In this document: one piece after another, positions 1 to 9,024 of the stretch
How positions within the stretch are numbered: the stretch's first letter is position 1
Layout of the letters: the number at the start of each line of letters is the position of its first letter
Source: Flexilinea sp963643375
GTDB taxonomy: Bacteria > Chloroflexota > Anaerolineae > Anaerolineales > Anaerolineaceae
NCBI GenBank assembly: GCA_963643375.1
Contig: CAVIKW010000001.1
Span: 1-64,000 of the forward strand
DNA: 64,000 bases
Direction: 5' to 3'
Notes under the pieces: model-generated
The model's database searches: none
Told to the model about the DNA's origin: nothing
The model's input: only the letters and a program-made list of their open reading frames with translations
Translations under genes and position numbers: made by a program

Positions 1-1
1 G

Positions 2-1189
2 GTTTATTACGATGGATATTATTATGTTTATTTCGGTCCTGTTCCGGTGCTGACTGTGATCCTGCCTTACCGCCTGCTGACAGGTGAATATCCGGAGACG
101 GATTATGTCTCGCTCGGGTTCGCGCTGCTGTTTCTGCTCGGTATCGCGCATCTCTACAGCCGTCCGGTTCGACGCTTTTTCCCGCGTATCCCGTACGCCC
201 TTTATTGGCTCGGTTTGGCGGCACTGCTGACGGCTTTGAACGTCACCTGGTGCCTGCGGCGCGGATTCGTGTATGAACTCGCCATTCTTTCGGGCGTCTG
301 TTTCGCTGTCTGGGCGGTGTATCTCCTCTTCGCCGCGTTCTCCGCGCGGAAGCTCGGCCCGCTGTGGGCCGCCGGCTCCGGTCTCTGCGCCGGGCTTGCG
401 GTGGGATGCCGCCCGACAGCGGTGCTGATCGCGCCGGTGCTTTTTGTTACCGGGTTCTTCCTCATGAAGGAAGACGGTCCGCTGAAACGGAAGGGTAACG
501 TCGTCCGCGCGGTGCTCTTTCTGCTGCCTTATATCGCCTGCGGACTCGCTCTGATGAAGTATAACTACGAGCGTTTTGACAATCCCTTCGAGTTCGGCAC
601 AACGTATCAACTGACGGTCGAGAACCGTGCCACGGGACTGCCGTTGACCGGCGTATACGGACGGGCGATGTCTGTCCTCAGCAGTCTGTTCCAAACACCG
701 ACCTTCGACACGGAGTTCCCTTTTATTCATCTGCAGTACTCCGATTTTGCTTACAACGGCAAACTCCAGAATCATTATCAGGTGCTGGGGCTCTTCTGCT
801 TCCCGCTTATGTGGCTGATCTTCCTTCTCCCGAAGGCCTTCCGCAGACTGAAACGTCACGGTGCGGTGCTGCCGGCGTTCATGATCTGCTGCCTGATTTC
901 CGCGGCGGCGATCTGCTTCACGGGTTCGGCATTCAGTACGGCGCAGCGCTACATTACGGACTACGCCTGGCTGACCGGGATTGCGGCGGTGATGATGCTC
1001 TTCTGCCTGTATGAAAAGTGCACGGAAAGCGGATGGACGCTGCCGGTGGAGAGCTTCACGATGCTCTGCTTCCTCGTCGGGCTTGCTTTCTTCGCCGCGC
1101 TGGCTGTCACGGGTGAAAGTGAGTGGTTCAAGCTGATCAATCAGTTGGAATATGACAAACTGCGTTACGCTTTGTCGCCTTGGCTTTGA
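2..1189 (+). CDS. Polytopic membrane protein, glycosyltransferase-like (5' end outside window)
   Basis: The frame is open to the first base of the window, so the gene begins upstream; the GTG at 47 is only the first internal start-like codon. The visible part is about 395 residues, strongly hydrophobic with many predicted membrane helices. Near the left edge it reads DGYYYVYFGPVPV followed by LPYRLLTG, and further on NPFEFGTTYQLT. I associate these short motifs with a widespread family of uncharacterised bacterial membrane proteins that resemble GT-C glycosyltransferases and often sit near mannosyltransferases. The stop is 6 nt before the next gene, another membrane glycosyltransferase, so the two are probably co-transcribed. 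Substrate is not deducible; envelope glycan or protein glycosylation is an inference. Confidence 0.6.
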   Translation, partial: VYYDGYYYVYFGPVPVLTVILPYRLLTGEYPETDYVSLGFALLFLLGIAHLYSRPVRRFFPRIPYALYWLGLAALLTALNVTWCLRRGFVYELAILSGVCFAVWAVYLLFAAFSARKLGPLWAAGSGLCAGLAVGCRPTAVLIAPVLFVTGFFLMKEDGPLKRKGNVVRAVLFLLPYIACGLALMKYNYERFDNPFEFGTTYQLTVENRATGLPLTGVYGRAMSVLSSLFQTPTFDTEFPFIHLQYSDFAYNGKLQNHYQVLGLFCFPLMWLIFLLPKAFRRLKRHGAVLPAFMICCLISAAAICFTGSAFSTAQRYITDYAWLTGIAAVMMLFCLYEKCTESGWTLPVESFTMLCFLVGLAFFAALAVTGESEWFKLINQLEYDKLRYALSPWL

Positions 1190-1195
1190 TGGATA

Positions 1196-3049
1196 ATGGA
1201 TGGGATGATGAATAAGAAACGAACATTCGGATGGGCGGACGTGCTGCTGATTATCGGGATCGTCTGCTGCCTGTGTGTCGCGCTCTGCCCTTATACGCGG
1301 ATGCGGGCGCTCGCGGATAGTTTCGCGGCGGACGGCTCCATGGAGCGCATGACGCCGTCGTTCGCGCTGGTTCTCCGCTGTGTTGCCGGCGGCTTCGGCA
1401 TGCTGTTCCTCGGCATTCTGATCTGGCACCGCCTCTCCCCCGCGAACTGCGGCGCCTTCTTCACGTCGCTTGTACGCCTGCCGGGGCGGCTGGTTCATGA
1501 CTTCGTGCCGTTTTGGAAGGATTTCGGCCGCGCTTGGCATTTATCTAAGGGCAGCGCCGTTGTCCTTGGCCTCATCACGCTCGCGGGCATCATCGTGCGG
1601 GCGATGCAGCTTTCCGCCCCGCTCATGCACGACGAAGCGTATTCCATGGCCATCTGGGGACGCGGCAGCCTGCTCTTCGCGGTCAGCGACTACCACCTGC
1701 CGAACAACCACGTCTTCCATTCGGTTCTCGTCAACCTGATCTATCATCACCTCGGCAAATCCTCGGCGTGGCTGCGGATGCCGGTCTTCCTTTCCGGCTG
1801 TGTCTTGATCCCCGCGATTTTCATGCTCGGCAAGGCTTTCTATAATGAACGCGTCGGCTTGACCGCGGCGGGATTCACCGCCTTCGCGCCGTTCCTGATC
1901 TTCTATTCCTACAACGCCCGCGGTTACGAAATGCTGACGACGCTGAGCGTCGTGACGGTGACGCTGGCGCTCTATCTCAAGCGGCATAACAACATCTTCG
2001 GTTGGTTCCTGCTGATCCTGCTCTCCGGCCTGAACTTCTTCACCCTGCCGATCGCGCTGTATCCCTTCGGCGGGATTTGCGTCTGGCTGCTGTTGAATGT
2101 GGTCTTCCATGACCCCGCGCGGACGGCATACACCCGCGGACGGCTGTTCAAGTACCTCATCACGATGGGGCTTTGCGTCTCCGCGCTCTCGATCCTGCTG
2201 TATGTCCCGCTCCTGCACTACTCCGGTGTGGAGAGCTTCTTCGGCAATCAATACATCGGCGGTGTGGACGCCGGGGCCTTCGGCTCGACCATGCGCTCCC
2301 GCCTGATTGACAATCTGCACGCCTTCTGCGATACGCTGCCGCTGTTCGTCTGCGTATTGCTCGGCGTCGGTTTGATCGCGAGCCCCTTCGTCTTCAAACG
2401 AACCTCCTCCGAACGCGTATCCTTCGGCGCGGCGCTGCTGCTGTGGATGGCGCTCGTCATCCCCGTTCAGAAGCCGAACCTTTGGCCGCGCACGCTGCTC
2501 TTCCTGCATCCCTTCGTCATTCTCTGGGCCGCCTCCGGGCTTTCCGCCCTCCTCGGGCTGATTCCCGACCGGCGAATCGCTTCCGCCGCGGCCGCGCTGC
2601 TGATTGTCTGCGCGGCGGGCTCACAGTTCAAAACCGCGGTGAAGAACTGCGGCGTCGTCAGCGAGGATGAACAGGCGGTGCGGATCCTGCTCGAACGCGA
2701 GGGTGAGAATGTTGACAATGTTCATTTCGTCACCGCCGCGGAGGACAACGCGCCGATTTGGATGTACGCGGATTATTACGGTATCGACAAAGGCATCTTT
2801 GACAAGACGCGGACGTTCAACACCATCTACGCCTTCGTCAACCCGAACACCGACTCTTACAACGCCCCGCTGACGCTGGACGACCTGCTCGACCGCTTCG
2901 GCCCGGGCAACAACTTCATCGACAAGTCCACCGAAGAAATTCTGATGGAGACACCGGACGGCATCCTCTACCGCTACGAAGGCAGGGAGTCCGCCATCGT
3001 GAAAGGCTACGGAACCATCCCCGAAAACCCGAACGAGAGAGAACCTTGA
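1196..3049 (+). CDS. GT-C type membrane glycosyltransferase (ArnT/PMT-like)
   Basis: 617 residues. It opens with one membrane helix (about residues 14-32), has a second near 55-75, then a hydrophobic core of many helices, and a hydrophilic C-terminal domain of roughly 130 residues. The first large loop carries LMHDEAYS, matching the acidic DE motif of GT-C glycosyltransferases (family 39/83, RgtA/B/C/D-like), which transfer sugars from polyprenyl-phosphate donors outside the membrane. The stop of the preceding membrane gene lies 6 nt upstream. ATG 1196 is followed by alternative ATGs at 1205 and 1208, and GGATGG gives only a weak ribosome site, so the exact start is uncertain. Acceptor and sugar are unknown. 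Confidence 0.7.
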   Translation: MDGMMNKKRTFGWADVLLIIGIVCCLCVALCPYTRMRALADSFAADGSMERMTPSFALVLRCVAGGFGMLFLGILIWHRLSPANCGAFFTSLVRLPGRLVHDFVPFWKDFGRAWHLSKGSAVVLGLITLAGIIVRAMQLSAPLMHDEAYSMAIWGRGSLLFAVSDYHLPNNHVFHSVLVNLIYHHLGKSSAWLRMPVFLSGCVLIPAIFMLGKAFYNERVGLTAAGFTAFAPFLIFYSYNARGYEMLTTLSVVTVTLALYLKRHNNIFGWFLLILLSGLNFFTLPIALYPFGGICVWLLLNVVFHDPARTAYTRGRLFKYLITMGLCVSALSILLYVPLLHYSGVESFFGNQYIGGVDAGAFGSTMRSRLIDNLHAFCDTLPLFVCVLLGVGLIASPFVFKRTSSERVSFGAALLLWMALVIPVQKPNLWPRTLLFLHPFVILWAASGLSALLGLIPDRRIASAAAALLIVCAAGSQFKTAVKNCGVVSEDEQAVRILLEREGENVDNVHFVTAAEDNAPIWMYADYYGIDKGIFDKTRTFNTIYAFVNPNTDSYNAPLTLDDLLDRFGPGNNFIDKSTEEILMETPDGILYRYEGRESAIVKGYGTIPENPNEREP

Positions 3050-3081
3050 GTCTTTTGATAGCTTTTGGAAGCTTTGACGGA

Positions 3082-3087
3082 TATAAT
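3082..3087 (+). promoter_or_regulatory. -10 box for a probably leaderless HMG-CoA reductase mRNA
   Basis: A perfect TATAAT ends 7 nt before ATG 3095. Transcription normally starts about 7 nt after the -10 box, so the mRNA would begin at the start codon. No Shine-Dalgarno sequence lies between. A convincing -35 box at normal spacing is not visible (TTGATA at 3055-3060 is 21 nt away). Confidence 0.55.
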
Positions 3088-3094
3088 GATAAGC

Positions 3095-4384
3095 ATGGAA
3101 AAAAAGAAGTTCTATCAGTTGAGCGTAAGCGAACGGCTGGAGGCCCTTCAATCGGAAGGCATGATCACCGCCGATGACATCCCGGCGCTGCTGGGAACAG
3201 CGGGCCCGGATTTGGACACCGCGGATCACATGATTGAGAACGTCATCGGTCTTTACGCTCTGCCCATGGGCGCCGCGCGGAATTTCATCATCAACGGAAA
3301 GCCGTACACGGTCCCGATGGTGGTTGAGGAACCGTCGGTCGTGGCGGCCGCTTCCAACGGCGCGCGGATCGCTGCCTTGGGCGGCGGGTTCACCGCGGAC
3401 GCAGACGAACCCCGCATGATCGGCCAGCTGCAGATCGTCAATGTCGCCGATATTGACGGGGCGGCCGACTCCCTGAACGGCGCGAAGGCTGAACTTCTGA
3501 ACGCGGCGGCGGAAAGCTGCCCGAATCTCATCCGCCGCGGCGGCGGTCCGGTTGATATCGAGACGCGGATCCTGCGTGAGACCGCTGTCGGGCCGATGCT
3601 CGTCCTGCATCTCGTTATGGACGTACGGGATGTCATGGGCGCGAACCTGATCAACACCGCGCTGGAAGCAATTGCTCCCGCCGTGGAACGCGTCAGCGGC
3701 GGTGAAGTGCGCCTCCGCATTTTGTCAAATCTCGCCGACAGGAGACTCGCGCGGGCGGAATGCCGCGTGCCGGCTTCCGCGCTGGCGTTCAAGGAATATG
3801 ACGGCGAGACCGTGCTTTCACGAATCCTCGAAGCCGCTGCCTTCGCCGAAGCGGATCCCTACCGCGCAACTACGCACAACAAAGGCATCATGAACGGCAT
3901 TGACGCCGTCACCCACGCGGTCGGGAATGACTGGCGCGCGGTGGAAGCCGGGGCGCACGCTTGGGCGGCTCGGGACGGTGTGTACCGTCCGCTGAGTCAT
4001 TGGAGCCGCGACCCCGAAAGCGGCTGCCTGGTCGGGAAGATTGAGCTCCCGCTGGCGGTCGGCACGGTAGGCGGCGCGACCCATGTGCATCCGGGTGCCG
4101 CCGCGGCGCTGCGTATGCTCGGCGTGTCGGATTCGCGTGAGCTGGCTTGCGTGATTGCTTCTGTCGGTCTGGCGCAGAACTTAGCGGCGCTGAAGGCGCT
4201 TTCCACGGAAGGCATTCAGCGCGGGCATATGAGCCTCCACGCCAAGCAGTTCGCCTGCGCGGCCGGGGCTTCCGGCGCTTTGGCGGATCGCATTGCCGCG
4301 CGGATGATTCAAGAGAACCGCATTTCCGCGTCCTATGCCGCGGAACTGTTTGAGACAGAGAAGAATAAGGACGAAAGCCTATGA
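3095..4384 (+). CDS. mvaA: Hydroxymethylglutaryl-CoA reductase, class II
   Basis: 429 residues from ATG 3095, close to the 428 of the Pseudomonas mevalonii enzyme. It interconverts HMG-CoA and mevalonate with NAD(P)H. Active-site signatures are present: EEPSVVAAAS with the catalytic Glu near 78-79, THNKG with Lys263, and GHMSLHAKQ with His382. DVMGAN matches the class II cofactor motif DxMGxN. I chose ATG 3095 over TTG 3065 and ATG 3086 because of length and because a TATAAT box overlaps the upstream choices. Although class II enzymes are often named degradative, the neighbours (HMG-CoA synthase overlapping by 4 nt, then a thiolase-like gene) indicate isoprenoid biosynthesis through mevalonate. 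Confidence 0.93.
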   Translation: MEKKKFYQLSVSERLEALQSEGMITADDIPALLGTAGPDLDTADHMIENVIGLYALPMGAARNFIINGKPYTVPMVVEEPSVVAAASNGARIAALGGGFTADADEPRMIGQLQIVNVADIDGAADSLNGAKAELLNAAAESCPNLIRRGGGPVDIETRILRETAVGPMLVLHLVMDVRDVMGANLINTALEAIAPAVERVSGGEVRLRILSNLADRRLARAECRVPASALAFKEYDGETVLSRILEAAAFAEADPYRATTHNKGIMNGIDAVTHAVGNDWRAVEAGAHAWAARDGVYRPLSHWSRDPESGCLVGKIELPLAVGTVGGATHVHPGAAAALRMLGVSDSRELACVIASVGLAQNLAALKALSTEGIQRGHMSLHAKQFACAAGASGALADRIAARMIQENRISASYAAELFETEKNKDESL

Positions 4385-5433
4385 TGATCATGAAACCTGA
4401 AAATCCCGTCGGAATCTTAGGGTACGGCGCCTACATTCCGCGCTACCGCGTCACCGATGCCGAAATCGGGCGGGTGTGGCATGACGGCGCCCGCGGACTG
4501 ATCAAAGAGAAGTCCGTGCCGGGTCCGGATGAGGATGTCATCACGATGGCGATTGAAGCGTCCCGCAACGCGCTCAAGCGCGCCCAAATAGACCCGCAGG
4601 AGCTGCGGGCGGTATGGATCGGCTCCGAGTCGCATCCCTACGCCGTGAAGCCCAGCGGCACGATCGTCTCGGAAGCTATCGGCGCGGGACCGTCCCTCTC
4701 CGCCGCGGATATGGAATTCGCCTGCAAAGCGGGGACGGAAGCTCTGACCATGGCAATGGGCCTCGTCGGCTCCGGCATGGCGCGGTACGCGCTGGCCTGC
4801 GGCATGGATACCGCGCAGGGACGCCCGGGCGATGTCCTGGAATACACAGCGGGCGCGGGCGGCGCTGCCGTCATTGTCGGCCCCGCGGAGGAATCCGCGG
4901 CGGTCATTGACGGGGTTTATTCCTACGTGACGGATACGCCGGATTTCTGGCGCCGTCAGCATGAGAAATACCCCGAACACGGCCAGCGTTTCACCGGCGA
5001 ACCCGGCTATTTCCATCACGTCGGCGAGGCGATTGAAGCCTATTTTGAGGAAACCGGGACGAAGGCCTCGGATTACCGTTTCGCCGTCCTGCATCAGCCG
5101 AATCAGAAATTCCCGCAGAAGGTCGCGAAGGATCACGGCTTCACCCCCGAACAGATCGAAACCGGTCTGCTCTCCCCGGTCATCGGCAACACCTACTCCG
5201 GTGCTGTCCTGCTCGGCATTACCGCCGTTCTGGATATCGCGGAGCCGGGCGACAAAATCTTCTGCGCCAGCTTCGGCTCCGGCGCGGGCTCCGATGCCTT
5301 CTCCCTGACGGTCACGGACCGCGTCAAGGAAATCCGCGGACTGGCGCCGTTCACGCAGACGTATATCAAACGCCGCACGGAGATCGACTACGCGCTTTAC
5401 GCCAAATTCCGCGGCGAATATGTGATGAAGTAG
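4381..5433 (+). CDS. Hydroxymethylglutaryl-CoA synthase (archaeal-type)
   Basis: 350 residues, the short length typical of archaeal and some bacterial HMG-CoA synthases. It condenses acetyl-CoA with acetoacetyl-CoA to HMG-CoA. The nucleophilic cysteine sits in MEFACKAGTEAL (about residue 115) and the catalytic histidine in HQPNQKFP; the C-terminal GSGAGSDAF is also as expected. ATG 4381 overlaps the reductase stop by 4 nt, indicating translational coupling. The thiolase-like gene follows after 6 nt. In archaea this enzyme forms a complex with acetoacetyl-CoA thiolase and a DUF35 protein (established for Methanothermococcus); no DUF35 gene is visible here. Confidence 0.92.
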   Translation: MMIMKPENPVGILGYGAYIPRYRVTDAEIGRVWHDGARGLIKEKSVPGPDEDVITMAIEASRNALKRAQIDPQELRAVWIGSESHPYAVKPSGTIVSEAIGAGPSLSAADMEFACKAGTEALTMAMGLVGSGMARYALACGMDTAQGRPGDVLEYTAGAGGAAVIVGPAEESAAVIDGVYSYVTDTPDFWRRQHEKYPEHGQRFTGEPGYFHHVGEAIEAYFEETGTKASDYRFAVLHQPNQKFPQKVAKDHGFTPEQIETGLLSPVIGNTYSGAVLLGITAVLDIAEPGDKIFCASFGSGAGSDAFSLTVTDRVKEIRGLAPFTQTYIKRRTEIDYALYAKFRGEYVMK

Positions 5434-5439
5434 GCTGCT

Positions 5440-6576
5440 ATGCGGGATGACGATCACATCATCATCGCCGGCCTCGGGCAGGTCCCCGTGGCTGAGCACT
5501 GGGACGACAGCATCCGCTCCATGGGCGCGGCTGCCGTTCGCGCGGCGCTTGCGGACAGCGGCGGGCTTGAACCGCAGTCGCTGTTCGTCGGCAATGCCTT
5601 CGCGCCGATCCTCTCGCATCAGTCGAATCTCGGTGCCTTGATCGCGGACGCCGCGGGCATCAGCGGCGTGGAAGTCTGCTCTTATGAAGCGGCCGGCGCC
5701 TCCGGCGGCGCGGCTGTCCGCGCGGCGTATCTGGCGGTCAAATCCGGGTACGTGGATACCGCGGTCGCGCTCGGTATTGAGAAAATCACCGAGAACACCG
5801 GCGAGAAGGCGAATCAGACGCACGACCTCGCCTTGAACTACGAATATGAAACCATGATGGGGATGTCCGTCGCTTCCGGCGCGGCGCTGCTGGCGCGGCG
5901 CTACCTGGTGGAGTTCGGCTTGGATCGCGACGTCCTCGACTGCATGTCCCTGAACGCCTACAGCCAGGCGTGCGGCAATCCCAACGCGCTCTATCATCTG
6001 CGCCTGAATGACGAGAAGATCCAAAAACAGGGCATGGCGAACAATCCGCTGGGGATGTATGACTGCGCGGCACTGTCCGACGGCGCGGCCGCGGTCGTGA
6101 TTACACGGAAGGAATGCCTCCCGACGTCCTTGGACCACGCGCCTGTGCGCCTGATCGGCAGCGCGACCGCCATCGCGCCGCTTTCCCTGCATGACCGCCG
6201 CAGCCTGCTGCATTACGGTTCCTGCGCCGCTTCCGCGGAGAAGGCCTTCAAGCGGGCGGATATCTCCCCCGACGAAGTCGACCTCTGGGAGCTGTGGGAC
6301 GGCTACTCCATTGACGCGATCCTCGCGCGTGAAGCAATCGGCCTCGCGCCCTCCGGTGAGGGATGGAAACCCGACGGCCGTTATTACTCCACCATGGGCG
6401 GATGCCTCGGCCGCGGCAATCCCTTGGGCGCGTCCGGTGTGTACCAGATCGTCGAGGCGGCATTGCAGCTGCGCGGTGAGGCGGGCGCCTGTCAGATTGA
6501 CGGGGCGCGTACCGCGGTGACGCAATGCGTCGGCGGGCTTGGCGGCACGGCTGTCACCCACGTCCTTTCCTTGTAA
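5440..6576 (+). CDS. Thiolase-like protein with degenerate active site
   Basis: 378 residues with the thiolase fold pattern of the archaeal/SCP2 subfamily that accompanies HMG-CoA synthase. By position it should be the acetoacetyl-CoA thiolase feeding the pathway. However, the usual nucleophile motif (EAACASG) reads EAAGASGG here, with Gly86 in place of cysteine. The E-x-HDAF motif reads ELWDGY, with Trp286 in place of histidine. The GHPxGATG motif reads GNPLGASG, with Asn327 in place of histidine. Only the last cysteine (Cys363 in TQCVGG) remains. The gene lies 6 nt after HMG-CoA synthase, the reading frame is intact and codon use matches its neighbours, so decay is unlikely. It may be a structural partner of the synthase; activity is doubtful. 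Confidence 0.8.
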   Translation: MRDDDHIIIAGLGQVPVAEHWDDSIRSMGAAAVRAALADSGGLEPQSLFVGNAFAPILSHQSNLGALIADAAGISGVEVCSYEAAGASGGAAVRAAYLAVKSGYVDTAVALGIEKITENTGEKANQTHDLALNYEYETMMGMSVASGAALLARRYLVEFGLDRDVLDCMSLNAYSQACGNPNALYHLRLNDEKIQKQGMANNPLGMYDCAALSDGAAAVVITRKECLPTSLDHAPVRLIGSATAIAPLSLHDRRSLLHYGSCAASAEKAFKRADISPDEVDLWELWDGYSIDAILAREAIGLAPSGEGWKPDGRYYSTMGGCLGRGNPLGASGVYQIVEAALQLRGEAGACQIDGARTAVTQCVGGLGGTAVTHVLSL

Positions 6577-6589
6577 AAACGTAAAAGAA

Positions 6590-6620
6590 AAGACCTGCTC
6601 GAAACCGGGCAGGTCTTTTG
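6590..6620. terminator. Bidirectional terminator between mevalonate block and MFS gene
   Basis: Stem AAGACCTGC / GCAGGTCTT (6590-6598, 6609-6617) with a 10-nt loop, followed by T residues on the plus strand and preceded by an A-rich stretch that becomes a U tract on the minus strand. It lies between two convergent genes. Confidence 0.8.
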
Positions 6621-6636
6621 ATTTTCAAGAGGCGGC

Positions 6637-7944
6637 TTATTTCGCGGACTCTTTCGCGACCGGCTCTTTATCGGAGAGCTTGAGGAAGACGAAGCCGAGG
6701 GCGAAGAACACCGCGAGGGAGGCGACCGCGACATTGATGGTGCCGCCGGCAAGTTTCACCGTGGCGATGACCGCGGAACCCAGGAAGGAAGCGCCCTTCG
6801 CGAAAATGTCGTAAATGCCGAAGTACTCACCGGAGTTCTCGGCGGGGATGATCTTCGAGTAATAGGAGCGGCTGAGGGACTGGATGGAGCCCTGGAAGCA
6901 GCCGACGCCGAAGGCGAGGATGCCGAAGTGGATGAGGGTCTTCAGAGACAGCGCGTAGATGCACAGGCAGAAGTAGCCCGTGATGCAGATCAGCAGCAGC
7001 TTGACGGTGTCATACTTCTTGGAGAGCTTCGCGAAGACCAGAGAGCCGATCCAGGCGACGACCTGCGTGGCGAGGAGGAAAACCACCTGCCCGACTGTCG
7101 GCAGACCGAGGTCGGTGCCGATATTGATGCAGTTGTCAATGATGGTGCCGACGCCGTCAATATAAAGGAAGTAAGCGACGAGGAAGAGGAGGACTTTGCG
7201 GTCCTTCTTCGCGATGCGGGCCAGCGTGCGCCCGATCTTGGAAAGGACGGACTTGACGGAGCCTTCACTGCCTTCGACGCAGTTGACCTGTTTATAGGTC
7301 TTGATCAGCGGAAGACTGACGAGCGTCCACCAGACCGCGGTGACGGTGAAGCCGATGATCTTGGACAGGGATTCGGAAATGAGTCCGACCATGTCGGGAC
7401 CGAGGACGTAGGCGATCAGCGCGACCAGGAACGGAATGCAGGAGCCGATGTAACCCCAGGCGTATCCGTAAGAGGAGACCTGATCCATGCGTTCCTCAGT
7501 GGTGACATCATTGAGCATGGAGTCGTAAATCGTGTTCGCCGCTGTGTAGAAGACTTTGGTGATGACATAGATAATGAGGAAAACGAGCCAGGCGTTCACA
7601 AAACCGTTGATCACGCAGCAGGAGGCGCCGAGGGCAACGACGGTGTTGAAGAACAGCTTGCGGCGGTCTTTATGATCCGCGAGGGCGCCGATGACCGGCC
7701 CGATCAGGGCAACGATAATCGTGACGATGGAAATGGCGAGGGAGTAATAAGCGGTCGCCCGGTCGGAGGTGAGCTTCCCCGGCTCCGTGCCGATGGCCAG
7801 ATTCTTGAACCAAATCGGGATCAGCGAGCAGGCCAGCATCGTGTAAGCGGAGTTGCCGACATCGTACAGTACCCAGCTGAATTCTTTCTCGTTTAAATCC
7901 CGAAATGCTTTTCTGTTATTCAACCATTTGAAAAATCCGTTCAT
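6637..7944 (-). CDS. MFS transporter, UMF1/Atg22-like family
   Basis: 435 residues with about 12 predicted membrane helices. The N-terminal region FSWVLYDVGNSAY matches the DWANSAY-like motif of the UMF1 family of the major facilitator superfamily, related to yeast Atg22, an amino-acid effluxer. GALADHKDRRK between helices 2 and 3 is the MFS motif A loop. The upstream sequence gives a good ribosome site (GAAAGAGGTAG) just before ATG. It is transcribed alone, convergent to the mevalonate block and separated from it by a shared terminator. Substrate cannot be inferred. Confidence 0.83.
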   Translation of the reverse strand: MNGFFKWLNNRKAFRDLNEKEFSWVLYDVGNSAYTMLACSLIPIWFKNLAIGTEPGKLTSDRATAYYSLAISIVTIIVALIGPVIGALADHKDRRKLFFNTVVALGASCCVINGFVNAWLVFLIIYVITKVFYTAANTIYDSMLNDVTTEERMDQVSSYGYAWGYIGSCIPFLVALIAYVLGPDMVGLISESLSKIIGFTVTAVWWTLVSLPLIKTYKQVNCVEGSEGSVKSVLSKIGRTLARIAKKDRKVLLFLVAYFLYIDGVGTIIDNCINIGTDLGLPTVGQVVFLLATQVVAWIGSLVFAKLSKKYDTVKLLLICITGYFCLCIYALSLKTLIHFGILAFGVGCFQGSIQSLSRSYYSKIIPAENSGEYFGIYDIFAKGASFLGSAVIATVKLAGGTINVAVASLAVFFALGFVFLKLSDKEPVAKESAK

Positions 7945-7998
7945 ACTACCTCTTTCCTAATCTTTCTCAATAGGGTAACAAGTTGAGAGCTGCTTCAA

Positions 7999-9024
7999 TT
8001 ATAATCGATAATAACCGGATTGTGGTTTTGTTAAGGAATGCGGGTCTTCCGTGAAGAGCGCGGTGAGGAAGGCGTCAAGCTCGAACGCGGGGAATACACT
8101 CTGCCAGTCGGAAAGCGCCTCACGCAGGGAGCGCTCCGTCCAGGGAATGTCGGTGAGTGCCGATTCAAGCTCGGACGCGTCGCCCGCGGTGAAGAAATCT
8201 CCGAAGAAGCGGGCGCGGCGCAGGGTGCCTTCGCGTACGTCGGCGCGGAAGTCGATCCATCCGCAGTCGGCGCGGAAGGAGCGGCGGATGTTGAACGCCG
8301 GGGACTCGCCCCAGTTCCACAAGTCCGAACGGTATCGTCCGTCCGCGATGGCGTCGATCTCGCGAAGCTCAACGTCGGTGAAGGTATGCGTGACGGGACC
8401 GTCGGGGAAGAAGTGCCGGACGATGGCGCCCTCAAGCTCCTCCACGCCGGCGATATTCGGCAGGGCGTCTTTGATGTTCGTGACGCGGCTGCGGACGGAC
8501 TTGATGCCTTTGGTTTGGAGCTTCTCCGGGCGCGGGCGAAGGGCTTTCGTCAGTACGTCCAGATCCGTGTCGTAGAGCAGCGTGCCGTGAATGACGGAGC
8601 CCGCGCGGGTGTGGTAGTAAGCGTTGCCGGAGAACTTCGCGCCGTCGAGTGTCAGATCGTTGCGTCCGGTAAGCTCCGCCGGCAGTCCCAACCCGCGAAG
8701 CGCGGCGAGGATGGGATTCAGACAGCGGGAGAAATCCGAGGATGCCTGCGGGTCGCCGGGGGTGATCAGACTGAAGTTGAGGTTGCCGCGGTCATGATAA
8801 ACCGCGCCCCCGCCGGAACAGCGGCGGACGACGCGGATGCCGTTGGCTTTCACATATTCGTCATCAATCTCCTCGGCGGTGTTTTGATGCCGTCCGATGA
8901 TGATGGCGGGGTCATTGACATAGAAAAAGAGAATCTCATCCCGGATTCCGGAGCGGGTGAGGAGAAATTCCTCCCGCGCCAGGTTCAGCGCCGGGTCGTG
9001 ATTCGGGTTGGGGACGTAGATCAC
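7999..9024 (-). CDS. lplA: Lipoate--protein ligase A
   Basis: 341 residues. It activates free lipoate with ATP and attaches it to lipoyl domains of 2-oxoacid dehydrogenases or GcvH. The N-terminal BPL/LPL catalytic domain shows IIGRHQNTAEEI, VRRCSGGGAVYHD and GNLNFS, with the Arg-Arg-x-Ser/Cys-Gly-Gly-Gly-Ala-Val block typical of LplA; FSGNAYY follows. A C-terminal accessory domain (about 240-341) is present, making it the two-domain type. ATG overlaps the stop of the preceding dihydroorotase-like gene by 4 nt, so they are translationally coupled. It is the last gene of the minus-strand run that starts with prfA. Confidence 0.92.
   Translation of the reverse strand: MIYVPNPNHDPALNLAREEFLLTRSGIRDEILFFYVNDPAIIIGRHQNTAEEIDDEYVKANGIRVVRRCSGGGAVYHDRGNLNFSLITPGDPQASSDFSRCLNPILAALRGLGLPAELTGRNDLTLDGAKFSGNAYYHTRAGSVIHGTLLYDTDLDVLTKALRPRPEKLQTKGIKSVRSRVTNIKDALPNIAGVEELEGAIVRHFFPDGPVTHTFTDVELREIDAIADGRYRSDLWNWGESPAFNIRRSFRADCGWIDFRADVREGTLRRARFFGDFFTAGDASELESALTDIPWTERSLREALSDWQSVFPAFELDAFLTALFTEDPHSLTKPQSGYYRL

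Noticed and set aside
3065..3094. Earlier starts for HMG-CoA reductase (TTG 3065, ATG 3086)
   Set aside because: They lie on or before the TATAAT box and lengthen the protein beyond the usual family length.
4417..6561. Long minus-strand open frame of over 700 codons opposite the mevalonate block
   Set aside because: It mirrors the plus-strand genes, has low-complexity Arg/Ala/Gly composition and no family motif; a GC-rich shadow frame. The same applies to frames opposite the M16 peptidase, smc, mtaD/mtnA and ahcY.
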